Positions 15,791-24,375 of a stretch of 51,662 nucleotides of DNA are shown here, one piece after another. The notes below the pieces were generated by a model, which saw nothing but the letters and a program-made list of their open reading frames with translations, was not told where the DNA came from and ran no database searches. This DNA is from an uncultured bacterium (GTDB taxonomy: Bacteria; Bacillota_I; Bacilli_A; RFN20; CAG-826). Numbering within the stretch: the first letter of the stretch is position 1; each line of letters starts with the position of its first letter. The stretch is taken from NCBI GenBank assembly GCA_949299195.1, contig CASFZN010000003.1:1-51662 (forward strand), read 5' to 3'. The position numbers and the translations under genes were made by a program.

Positions 15791-17798
15791 CTTTAGATTC
15801 CTCCTTTTTTAATCTTTCCGCTTCTTCTTTTAAAGAGTTTTCAATACGAGTTTTAACGATTTTAGGCATTTCAACTTCTGGAGCACCAGGATATAGCAAC
15901 CAAGTTGCTGCATAATGAGTGTCGCTAACTTTGAAATATGGTGGTTGGTATTTAAAATCAATTGCCATCGCATATTTACTTCTCAAGGCGAATGCATCAC
16001 CTTCAGGCGGATAAATCATATCTGGAGGTGTACCTGGAATAGCTTCAAGTTTTTCTTTACTATCTAAGTCAGGTATAGATGATAATAAAGCCCAAGTATA
16101 TGGATGTTTTGGTTCGAAGAATATTTCATTTGCAAGTCCGTATTCAACAATTTTACCAGCATACATAACCGCAACTCTATCTGCCATATTAGCAACAACA
16201 CCTAAGTCGTGAGTAATAAAGATACAAGAAAGGTTTCTTTCTTTTTTTAAACGATTAATAAGTTCAAGTATTTGCGCTTGAATAGTAACATCTAATGCGG
16301 TTGTTGGTTCATCGCAAATTAATATTTCAGGGTTAGCAGTTAAGGCGATTGCAATAACAATTCTTTGTCTCATACCTCCAGAAAATTCAAATGGATATTG
16401 TTTAAATCTTCTTTCTGGCATTGGAATGCCAACTTCTTTCATGACTTCTAAAGCCATTCTTTTAGCTTCGGCCTTAGTAATCTTTGTTTTGTTGATGTAA
16501 TCTCTTTGTTCTTCATCAATTTGTTTATGCAAATCGAGTAATTTTTCGTAAAGTTCTTTTAATTCAAGATAAGGAAGTTCAACAAGTTTATATTTATCTT
16601 CTTTTTGTGTTTTAGAAACATTGACTTCCCTATTTTTTAATTCTTCTTTACGTTTTTTCTTAAGCTTAATTTCATTCTCTTTTATTATTTTATGAACATT
16701 TTCTTTTTCTTCATCACTCAACTTAGCTTCAAAAGTATCGATTTTTATTTTAATTTCACTGACTGAAGTATTTAATTCATTCAATTTTGCTTCGTGTTTA
16801 GTTTTTAAATCATTTGCGTATTCTTTGTTTTCTGTTTTTGCTTCTTTTTTTCTAACCTTTAAATCTTGTTTTAATAAAGGAGAGATGGTTTTATGATTAG
16901 TTTTAATTACTTTAATATAATCATTTAAGAAGTTTAATCTTAAATCTAAGAACGCAGCAATATCTTCTTCATTAAGAGAACTAACTTCGCTTTCGTGTTT
17001 TGAATACATTGAATTTAAAGAATTGATATTTTCTAATTCTTGTGTAGCGATATTCTTTTTCAACTCACTATCATTTTGCGTTCTAACAATCTTTCTTTCA
17101 TAATGGCCAACACGTTCCTTAATTCTTTCGACTTCCGAATTTACTAAAACACGTGTGTCGTTAACATATGCTTTAACTTTAGTTAAGCATTCGGTTTTTT
17201 CTTTTAAGAAGGTTTCGTTATTAGAATCACCTTTTTCTGCAAATTTACATTCTTTAGCATTAACTTTTTTGTACTCTTTTTTAAGCTCTCCTATTTTTCC
17301 AATTTCGCCTTTAATTTTATCGATATCAAATAAATAGTTAGTTTCTTCGTTAGTGTATTTAACGTGTTCTTTAGAAATGAGTTCGTTGTAATGCTTTTTA
17401 AGAATATTTTTATTAATCATCGTTGCTTCAACGATTTGTTTTCCAACTCTCATAACAGGGTTTAATGCTGATAATGGATCTTGGAAAATCATACCGATTT
17501 TATGGCCTCTAATACGATGGAATTCTTCTTCAGAAACTCTGACTAAGTCTTCACCTTCATAAATAATAGAACCTTGTTCGATGATTGCGTTTGCTGAAGA
17601 AATACCAATAATAGCTTTGTTTGTAACTGATTTGCCACTACCAGATTCTCCGACTATACATAAAGTTTCACCTTTATAAAGATCAAATGAAACGCCTCTA
17701 ACAGCGTGAACGATACCTCTATCAGTCTTAAAGGAAACGACCAAATCTTTAACAGAAAGTACTCGAGTTGATTTATCTCTAATAATATTGTCTCTCAT
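15774..17798 (-). CDS. oppD: Oligopeptide ABC importer, ATPase OppD, with long coiled-coil insert
   Basis: 674 residues, about twice the usual 330. Walker A GESGSGKS (51-58) and Q-loop IFQDPLSALNPVMRVG (104-119) are followed by a highly charged, Lys/Glu-rich, probably coiled-coil insert of about 310 residues (130-440). The fold resumes with EFSGGMRQRI (471-480), Walker B ILICDEPTTALD and the switch His in ITHDLGVV. The C-terminal OppD motif is present (GDAFALRSKYAMAIDF, then PPYFKVSDTHYAATW), but all its four usual Cys residues are replaced. Start and oppC stop overlap by one base; a strong AAAGGAGG precedes. The insert lies between Q-loop and signature, in the helical subdomain region that faces the membrane domains. 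Confidence 0.93.
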   Translation of the reverse strand: MRDNIIRDKSTRVLSVKDLVVSFKTDRGIVHAVRGVSFDLYKGETLCIVGESGSGKSVTNKAIIGISSANAIIEQGSIIYEGEDLVRVSEEEFHRIRGHKIGMIFQDPLSALNPVMRVGKQIVEATMINKNILKKHYNELISKEHVKYTNEETNYLFDIDKIKGEIGKIGELKKEYKKVNAKECKFAEKGDSNNETFLKEKTECLTKVKAYVNDTRVLVNSEVERIKERVGHYERKIVRTQNDSELKKNIATQELENINSLNSMYSKHESEVSSLNEEDIAAFLDLRLNFLNDYIKVIKTNHKTISPLLKQDLKVRKKEAKTENKEYANDLKTKHEAKLNELNTSVSEIKIKIDTFEAKLSDEEKENVHKIIKENEIKLKKKRKEELKNREVNVSKTQKEDKYKLVELPYLELKELYEKLLDLHKQIDEEQRDYINKTKITKAEAKRMALEVMKEVGIPMPERRFKQYPFEFSGGMRQRIVIAIALTANPEILICDEPTTALDVTIQAQILELINRLKKERNLSCIFITHDLGVVANMADRVAVMYAGKIVEYGLANEIFFEPKHPYTWALLSSIPDLDSKEKLEAIPGTPPDMIYPPEGDAFALRSKYAMAIDFKYQPPYFKVSDTHYAATWLLYPGAPEVEMPKIVKTRIENSLKEEAERLKKEESKDEKEN

Positions 17799-19783
17799 TA
17801 CATGTCACCTCCTTTAAGTTGTGGGTTAAACGCATCTCTTAATCCATTTCCAAATATGTTAAATGAAATAAGTAATAATGCCATTAAACAGGTCGGAATA
17901 ATTAATATGTAAGTTGTTTCACCCATATAATTAGAGTTAGCTTCGGATAAAATAACCCCAAACATATTTTGTCCACTCAAACCTAAACCCAAATAAGCAA
18001 TTGAAGCTTCGGTGTAAATAACACTTGGAATCATTAAGATAGATCCAGTAATAATTGTACCTAATGAGTTTGGTAAAATATGTCTAAAGATTAAGCGCGA
18101 ATCTTTAGCACCTAAAGTTCTAGAAGCTAAAACATATTCTCTACCTTTAAATCTATAGAATTGAGTTCTCGTTCGGCCACTAACACCCATCCAACCAGTT
18201 AAGAATAATGCCAGCATCAGCGCGATAACATCACTAGCACTACCCCATTGAAATTGGTTACCATACATAATACACAAGGTAATAACAACCGTTGATGGAA
18301 TTGATCCTACAATTTCAACTATTCTTTCCATGATAATATCGACCCATCCGCCAAAATATCCAGAAATAGAGCCCCATACTAATCCGATGAAGATATTAAC
18401 AGCACTAACTCCAATCGCTAAAACGAAAGAGAATCTTAATGAAGTAAAGATAAGTTTGAAATAATCTCTTTGATCATTGTTAGTACCAAAAATAAATATT
18501 GGCATTGAATCGTAACCTAAATATTTATAACCTCTAACAATACATTTAAGAGAATAATTTTCCCATCTATTTCTTGAAGCGTTATATTCAGCATCGCCAA
18601 TTTGTTCAATTACTTCAACTATAATTCCGTTTTCTGTATTTAGAATAGGAAATCTAGAAGCTAGTTCAGTTTTGTCAGTTGTAGCTTTTGAATGCTCACT
18701 TGAAAGATTAATTTGAATATCTTGGCTAGCTTGGTAAGCAATTAATAAAGTTGAAGAAATCGTCATTTCTTTATTACCGTAGATATCTTCATATTGATCA
18801 TATAAGAAATCACAATAGGTAAAATCAACCTTATAAGCACTTCTGCCTGAAGTTGAACTCCGAGCATTAGCTGCATCTGATGCTCTAATTAATAATTCGT
18901 TTCCTTCTGTAAAAGAAATCGAATCTAAGAGTTCTTTTTCTTCACTATCATTTGAAGTAATAATAAAATCATCAATAATAACAGAACCTAAGCCACTACT
19001 TTGAGCTAAAACTTCAACTTTAATTCTGGCATTTAAGATGCCGTTTTCATCAGTTTTAACTTCTCCTAATGCCTCGTTAACATTAACTTCACTGCTTAAA
19101 CCAGTACCAAAATCAGTTAAAGGATATACATTTTTATCAATATCTTCTAATACAATTCGATATTCACTTTGGATGTAACTTGAATATTTTTCATCCAAAG
19201 TTGTCATTGAAATATTATATTCGTTTTCATTAATATTAAAATTAATAAAAGGGGAATATAAATTGCCATTAATCTTTGTATCAGCACAGAAAACTACAAC
19301 ATAGCCGTTTTTTCCTAAAGGGGAAGATTGATTAATTTGTGTTGGATATGTAACTAATTCAGAGAAAACGCCTTCTCTATATCCATCAGGAGTATTTGTT
19401 TCTTCATTAAACATAACTCCAGTTTTTCTGATAGTACCATCCCAAAATCCTGTTCCAGCAGGAAATAATTTTGGTTGGATATTTTTTTCAATTGTTTGCC
19501 CGCCTGCCTCTTGTCTATCAACATTAAACGCTCCAACATCAGGCGTGCAGAATGGAACGATAATTGCCATTAAAGCTAAAATTCCAACAATAACACCACC
19601 AGTAATAGCAGATTTAGATTTAGCGAAACGCTTTAAAGAATCCTTAAAGAATGTTGTTGCTTTACTTTGGAATTTTGTATCGTGAATTTTTTCATTTTGT
19701 TGAACAAATTCAAAATCTGATGCTTTAATATCAATTTCTTCACCAGTATTCTCATTGAGCAAAAATTTTCCTTCTTTAATCAT
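17798..19783 (-). CDS. oppC: Oligopeptide ABC importer, permease OppC, with large extracellular insert
   Basis: 661 residues from the ATG at 19783, two bases past the oppB stop; an upstream in-frame start at 19846 would overlap oppB by 62 bases and is unlikely. Cytoplasmic N-terminus (about 56), first helix 57-78, then an insert of about 345 residues (79-425), outside the cell by topology and rich in Asp, Asn, Ser and Thr. The OppC core resumes at FGTNNDQRDYF (usually GTDxxGRD), with five helices and the EAA loop (SRTLGAKDSRLIFRHILPNS). Typical OppC is about 300 residues. The insert has no recognised domain; it may help dock the equally enlarged OppA. Confidence 0.92.
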   Translation of the reverse strand: MIKEGKFLLNENTGEEIDIKASDFEFVQQNEKIHDTKFQSKATTFFKDSLKRFAKSKSAITGGVIVGILALMAIIVPFCTPDVGAFNVDRQEAGGQTIEKNIQPKLFPAGTGFWDGTIRKTGVMFNEETNTPDGYREGVFSELVTYPTQINQSSPLGKNGYVVVFCADTKINGNLYSPFINFNINENEYNISMTTLDEKYSSYIQSEYRIVLEDIDKNVYPLTDFGTGLSSEVNVNEALGEVKTDENGILNARIKVEVLAQSSGLGSVIIDDFIITSNDSEEKELLDSISFTEGNELLIRASDAANARSSTSGRSAYKVDFTYCDFLYDQYEDIYGNKEMTISSTLLIAYQASQDIQINLSSEHSKATTDKTELASRFPILNTENGIIVEVIEQIGDAEYNASRNRWENYSLKCIVRGYKYLGYDSMPIFIFGTNNDQRDYFKLIFTSLRFSFVLAIGVSAVNIFIGLVWGSISGYFGGWVDIIMERIVEIVGSIPSTVVITLCIMYGNQFQWGSASDVIALMLALFLTGWMGVSGRTRTQFYRFKGREYVLASRTLGAKDSRLIFRHILPNSLGTIITGSILMIPSVIYTEASIAYLGLGLSGQNMFGVILSEANSNYMGETTYILIIPTCLMALLLISFNIFGNGLRDAFNPQLKGGDM

Positions 19784-19784
19784 A

Positions 19785-20825
19785 TTATTTCTTTGCCCCC
19801 ATTCTAATTCTTGGATCGATGAAGCCATAAGAGAGGTCAACAACAATAGATGCCATTAAACCAATGATAGTATAGAAAGCCATATCGGTCATTAAGAGGT
19901 TATAGTCTCTTTGTTGGAAGGCAGCAATATATAATCTACCAATTCCAGGAATTTGATAAAGGTTTTCTAAGATCATCGAACCACCTAAAATTGCGATAAA
20001 TTCAGCAATAACAGCAGGTAAAACTGGAACCATTGAATTTCTAAATGCATGTCTTAAAATTGCTTGGCCTCTCGTTAAACCTTTAGTTCTAGCTAAAAGT
20101 AAATATTCACTTGATAAAACTTCACATAATTCAGCTCTAACGAAACGAGCATATCCGGCAATCGAACCAATCGATAAAGCCGTAACAGGAATAATATATC
20201 CTGCAACACGATATCCTAATGGATCGGTAGATTTAGGCCAGAATGGCGGAATAACACCATTTGAATTATACGCAATTAATATTAAATAAGAAATAAGAAC
20301 GAAACTTGGAATAGCAATTAAAGCAATAATAACAACTTGAGAAACGTTATCAAAAATCGAATTTTTCTTTAATGCACAAATAACGCCAAAACCAATCCCT
20401 AACGGAACTGATACTAAAACTGCAATAACATTAATTGAAATAGTTACTGGTAATCTTTGCATTAAAATATCAATACAAGGTGTATTAATGGAAAAATTAC
20501 TAGAAACTCCCCAATCCCATCTAAGAAGAACGTTACTTAACCATTGAATATATCTATCCATAACTGGTTTAGCATAGTAATAATAAGTTACTCCACTTCC
20601 AGATGTGACTGATCTTAACAAATTACCGTATCCTGTTTGAGGAGAGGTAAACTCTAATACGAATCCCTTATCTGCTTGATCACGATAATAAGCAATAACT
20701 TGACCAGGGTTACTTGAAACAACCGTAGGCATTTCAAGGCAGTTAATCAAAATATAAGTTAATGATAAAACTATAAAGCAAGTTAGAAGAACAAAAAGGA
20801 TTCTTTTTATAACATATTTTGTCAT
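19785..20825 (-). CDS. oppB: Oligopeptide ABC importer, permease OppB
   Basis: 346 residues, near normal. N-terminal helix (about 8-28), an extracellular loop of about 100 residues (with a YYYYAKP stretch), then five helices. The ATPase-docking EAA loop is ARTKGLTRGQAILRHAFRNS. GGAG seven bases before the ATG. It follows oppA after 77 bases that contain a hairpin, and is joined to oppC by a two-base gap. Forms the transmembrane channel with OppC. Confidence 0.93.
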   Translation of the reverse strand: MTKYVIKRILFVLLTCFIVLSLTYILINCLEMPTVVSSNPGQVIAYYRDQADKGFVLEFTSPQTGYGNLLRSVTSGSGVTYYYYAKPVMDRYIQWLSNVLLRWDWGVSSNFSINTPCIDILMQRLPVTISINVIAVLVSVPLGIGFGVICALKKNSIFDNVSQVVIIALIAIPSFVLISYLILIAYNSNGVIPPFWPKSTDPLGYRVAGYIIPVTALSIGSIAGYARFVRAELCEVLSSEYLLLARTKGLTRGQAILRHAFRNSMVPVLPAVIAEFIAILGGSMILENLYQIPGIGRLYIAAFQQRDYNLLMTDMAFYTIIGLMASIVVDLSYGFIDPRIRMGAKK

Positions 20826-20850
20826 ATTTAACTCCTTTTACATAATTAAA

Positions 20851-20879
20851 CACAATCCTAGGGAGGTCCTAGGATTGTG
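20851..20879 (-). terminator. Intercistronic hairpin between oppA and oppB
   Basis: cacaatcctagg pairs perfectly with cctaggattgtg around a five-base loop. Only a weak T-run follows on the minus strand, so it probably stabilises the oppA mRNA 3' end or terminates only part of transcription, giving more OppA than permease. Confidence 0.75.
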
Positions 20880-20902
20880 TATTAATTTAAATATAAATTA
20901 GA

Positions 20903-23629
20903 TTATGCTTGACTACCTCTACCGGCATCATCAATTGTGACTCCGCCACCAGAACATGCCCACCATAATGATTCATAAGACCAATACTTGCCATCCCATT
21001 CGAGGTAAGCGCTTGGGATATTGGTATCGACTGCGAATGATAATTCGAATCCAGCAGCTTTATTACAAGATAAGATATCTAAATAGTCGATAGAATCGCC
21101 AGAGTTACCAGTAATTGAGAAGACTGATTGTGAATCAGAAACACCTGACCAAACAGCACTTAATAATCCGTTTTGACCAGAAGCGTCAGCAGAGAATTCA
21201 TTGTTAGTAATTGAGAAACTAACTAATGGTGATCCGCTTTCGAGTAATGGGTTATTTCCATCAGCATCAACATAGGAGTTAACGGCTTCATTAAATACTA
21301 ATCCATAGTATTCGTTAAAGTAGTTACTGATTCTATAGTAGTATTGTGATGAAAGGATAGAAGTTGAGAATCCATAGTTGGTTGGACTTGCAACAGTTCC
21401 TAAATCAACGTGACCTGCGTCTAATTCTTCAATGATAGCATCTTGCATGAATTGAACAGCATATGAATGAGTATTTCCTGGGTCATCAAATGCATTTCCG
21501 TAAACTGCTTTAACAGCATCTTTATGCTCTTGAGTATCATTGTAGAAAGTATTTGTGGTTGGGTTAACTTTTTGGTTAGGTTGGAAGTATTCGTAATAGA
21601 TTCCATCGTGTTCAGCATCAGCAAATGCTTCTCTATCAAAACCTAAATTTAAAGCTTTGAAGTAATTATCGTTTGATAAGATTGGGTTAACAACTTTATT
21701 AGCAGTTAAACTTCCATCTGGGTTCATCATTTCATACCATAATCCACCTTCACCGAAGTAATGTTCCCATAAAGCCTTGTCCATTCTATTGAATGTTGTA
21801 CCGAATGTGCCGCTTGGTAAAACAGTTCTCTTTCTTGGATCATTAGCATATTTTTCCCATTGTGTATCAGTAGTAATTGAAACACTATCTGTATAACCTG
21901 CTTCGAATTGTTTCATTGATTCCTCTTGGTCAGTTAATAATGCAGAGTCAACTCTCATATAGAAACCTTCGATTTGGTATAAATCTCTACCATAAGAATC
22001 AACATCAAATGGCCAAGTTTCATTTCTCTTGAATGCAACTTCTTGTTGTGTTGTATAAACTTCAAGATAGTAAGGACCAACACTTAAGATTGTATCAGCA
22101 GGAGTTTTTCCAGCTGGAGATGTACCATAAACTTTAGCACCTTGAATAACATTACCTTGTCCATTTGGATCAATACTTGCTACGAATTCTTCACAAACTG
22201 GGTTACACCACATTTGATCGACAAAATATCTAGCAAATGTTTCATCAAATCCTTGCTCGAATTCGAAAATAATAGAATTATCAGTTGGATCGATTTCAAC
22301 GCCTGGAACTTTTGATAAGAATGTTGCATTATCTTCAACTTCTTCTAATTCAGCGGAAGCTTCATAGTATTCAGAGAAACCAACTAATTTAGATTTACCT
22401 TGGTTACTATTAGCGGCTTCATCACCTCTATACCAACCAATAGCACCAGTTGCCATTAATTTAATAGGAGTAACATAGTCATCTAAAGTAATAGGTCTTT
22501 GATCGAATGCTGCAGCAGAGGTTGAATTTGTTCTGAAGTTTAATCCAGCTTTAACACCTTTTGCTTCATCGTCAGCATCGCCACCAACCCAAACCTTAAC
22601 TTTCCATCTAGTAGCATTACCATCTTCATCAAGATTTAATGGTTCTGGATTTTCTCTAGCTAAAATGAAAGTATCTTCGGTTGCTGTATAATCTTCATTT
22701 AATGCTTTTCCAAATAAAGAAGAAGAAATATAAGAATATAAATCACTAACAGCAGCTTGGTCACTATTCATATAGTTGATAGTACCAAGCTCACTATTTG
22801 GCGATAATAATGAATGATAATACATCTTATAAGCTTCATTAGTTTCGGCTTCAAGTGGTGCAGTGATTGTACCATATTGAGTTGTACCCCAACCATAGTC
22901 TGGTATATAGTTATCAGCATTTAATAATGGTGTTTGGAATCTTTCATTATAAATAGCTGTAGAACCATCTGAGGTAAATTTAATACCAGTTAAGCCGTGC
23001 TCCATAGCGTATGTTTCCATTGAAGCGGTAATTTGATTTCTTTCTTCTTCAGTTAAAACTAAATAAGCGGCATCTTCGCCTCTTGCAATTGATCCGGAAG
23101 GAACAACAGTTAAACTTAAATCAGCTTTTAAATGTTTGACTTCTTCGCCATTAACTAAATTACCTTCACTAACGGCAGATAAAGTAATAATATATTCAGT
23201 TTTTGTAGATACACTTGGAGCAGTAACTGTGCCATCAGCAGCAACGACACCAGTAACTGGACTGCCATCTTCTGCATTTCTAGCAGATGCATAGAGTTTA
23301 AATCCATCTGGTACCCAGTAAGCTAATAAACTAGCAGTGTCGCCACTTTCCATTAAAGCATCACCACCACTGGAAACATAAGTATAAGTTCCATCACTGT
23401 TTAAATTAACAAGATATGGGTTAAAATATTTTGTATCAAGAGCAGAAACGATTAATTCTTCTGGTAAAGAAAGTTCTACTTTTGATGTAGTATTGTCCGC
23501 ACTACCTGCCCATTTGAAACTTAAACCAGAAGTTTCTTCGTCGCCACAAGACGTGAGCCCGGAGACACCTCCAACCATTAAGCCGCAAAGAGCAACCGCG
23601 GAGAGTAAACGAATTTTTTTATTTTTCAT
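20903..23629 (-). CDS. oppA: Oligopeptide-binding lipoprotein OppA (enlarged)
   Basis: 908 residues from the ATG at 23629, which has GGAGG four to five bases upstream; an upstream in-frame start at 23686 would put 19 hydrophobic residues before the signal and is rejected. Lipoprotein signal (MKNKKIRLLSAVALCGLMVG...LTSC), lipidated Cys at 28. The mature protein is of the SBP_bac_5 type by context and composition (many W/Y, segments such as DTILSVGPYYLEVYTTQQEVAFKRNETW) but much longer than the usual 540 residues, with an N-terminal region of about 200 residues (VVAADGTVTAPSVST and similar) that looks like a beta-sandwich. It binds peptides outside the cell and hands them to OppBC. First gene of oppABCDF. 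Confidence 0.9.
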   Translation of the reverse strand: MKNKKIRLLSAVALCGLMVGGVSGLTSCGDEETSGLSFKWAGSADNTTSKVELSLPEELIVSALDTKYFNPYLVNLNSDGTYTYVSSGGDALMESGDTASLLAYWVPDGFKLYASARNAEDGSPVTGVVAADGTVTAPSVSTKTEYIITLSAVSEGNLVNGEEVKHLKADLSLTVVPSGSIARGEDAAYLVLTEEERNQITASMETYAMEHGLTGIKFTSDGSTAIYNERFQTPLLNADNYIPDYGWGTTQYGTITAPLEAETNEAYKMYYHSLLSPNSELGTINYMNSDQAAVSDLYSYISSSLFGKALNEDYTATEDTFILARENPEPLNLDEDGNATRWKVKVWVGGDADDEAKGVKAGLNFRTNSTSAAAFDQRPITLDDYVTPIKLMATGAIGWYRGDEAANSNQGKSKLVGFSEYYEASAELEEVEDNATFLSKVPGVEIDPTDNSIIFEFEQGFDETFARYFVDQMWCNPVCEEFVASIDPNGQGNVIQGAKVYGTSPAGKTPADTILSVGPYYLEVYTTQQEVAFKRNETWPFDVDSYGRDLYQIEGFYMRVDSALLTDQEESMKQFEAGYTDSVSITTDTQWEKYANDPRKRTVLPSGTFGTTFNRMDKALWEHYFGEGGLWYEMMNPDGSLTANKVVNPILSNDNYFKALNLGFDREAFADAEHDGIYYEYFQPNQKVNPTTNTFYNDTQEHKDAVKAVYGNAFDDPGNTHSYAVQFMQDAIIEELDAGHVDLGTVASPTNYGFSTSILSSQYYYRISNYFNEYYGLVFNEAVNSYVDADGNNPLLESGSPLVSFSITNNEFSADASGQNGLLSAVWSGVSDSQSVFSITGNSGDSIDYLDILSCNKAAGFELSFAVDTNIPSAYLEWDGKYWSYESLWWACSGGGVTIDDAGRGSQA

Positions 23630-23789
23630 AAATATCCTCCAAAATTTGACTAAAATTATGTCAATAACAAGAATTATAACCACCAAATAATAATTATCAT
23701 TTCACTTTTTTAAATCTTAATAAAATCTTAATATTGATTATAAATAAATAAAAAAATAGTAAAAAACTATAAAAATTAATGATGAATTA

Positions 23790-24251
23790 TTACTTAACTT
23801 GTACGCTTGCATTAAAAATCAAGTATAAAATAAAAGTTACAATTAATAAGACAATTCCGGCACCAACAATCGCAAGAAACCTGAATCTAGATTCCTGTCT
23901 TTTAGCTCTTTTGGTTTCGGCATATTCATAAATTCCATCATATTTTTTTGTTCCATTCTTTTTTGTAACTGCATAAAGATTAGAAAAACCAACCGCAACA
24001 ACGTCAAATGTACCTTGATTAAGAATTAAGTCGAATAATCCTACAAAAATAACGACACAAGACCCTAAAAAGAAACCGTCAACAACATAGATGAATTCAA
24101 AGGCTCTAATAATTCCATAGACAACCGAAATCACTAAACCAACAAAAAGAGAGATTAAAAAAATTATAAGATTTTTAAGATTAAAGATCTCATATATTGA
24201 AAATTTCTTCTTTTGTTTAACAACCTTTTCTTCGTTTCTTAACTTTTTCAT
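23790..24251 (-). CDS. DUF3899-type membrane protein
   Basis: 153 residues. Basic N-terminus, helices at about 28-50 and 55-70, a third around 76-93 followed by the motif LNQGTFDVVAVGF that resembles DUF3899, a basic cytoplasmic stretch (KRAKRQESR) and a last helix at about 125-147. Function unknown. It sits between the surface protease and the opp operon; no good ribosome site or terminator of its own was found. Confidence 0.6.
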   Translation of the reverse strand: MKKLRNEEKVVKQKKKFSIYEIFNLKNLIIFLISLFVGLVISVVYGIIRAFEFIYVVDGFFLGSCVVIFVGLFDLILNQGTFDVVAVGFSNLYAVTKKNGTKKYDGIYEYAETKRAKRQESRFRFLAIVGAGIVLLIVTFILYLIFNASVQVK

Positions 24252-24311
24252 ACAATTTTATTATTTTATCATAACTTTTATTTTTTAATAGCGTTTTTTC
24301 AATAGAATAAA

Positions 24312-24340
24312 AGAGTTGCAATATATGATATTGCAACTCT
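24312..24340 (-). terminator. Terminator of surface subtilase gene
   Basis: agagttgcaatat pairs perfectly (13 bp) with atattgcaactct around a three-base loop; on the minus strand Ts follow. It is 36 bases past the protease stop. Confidence 0.85.
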
Positions 24341-24375
24341 CATTCTTTATATTCCTATTATTAGAAATAATAGGG

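Noticed and set aside
23493-23690. Plus-strand frame over the oppA start
   Set aside because: Antisense of the lipoprotein signal; no ribosome site or protein pattern.
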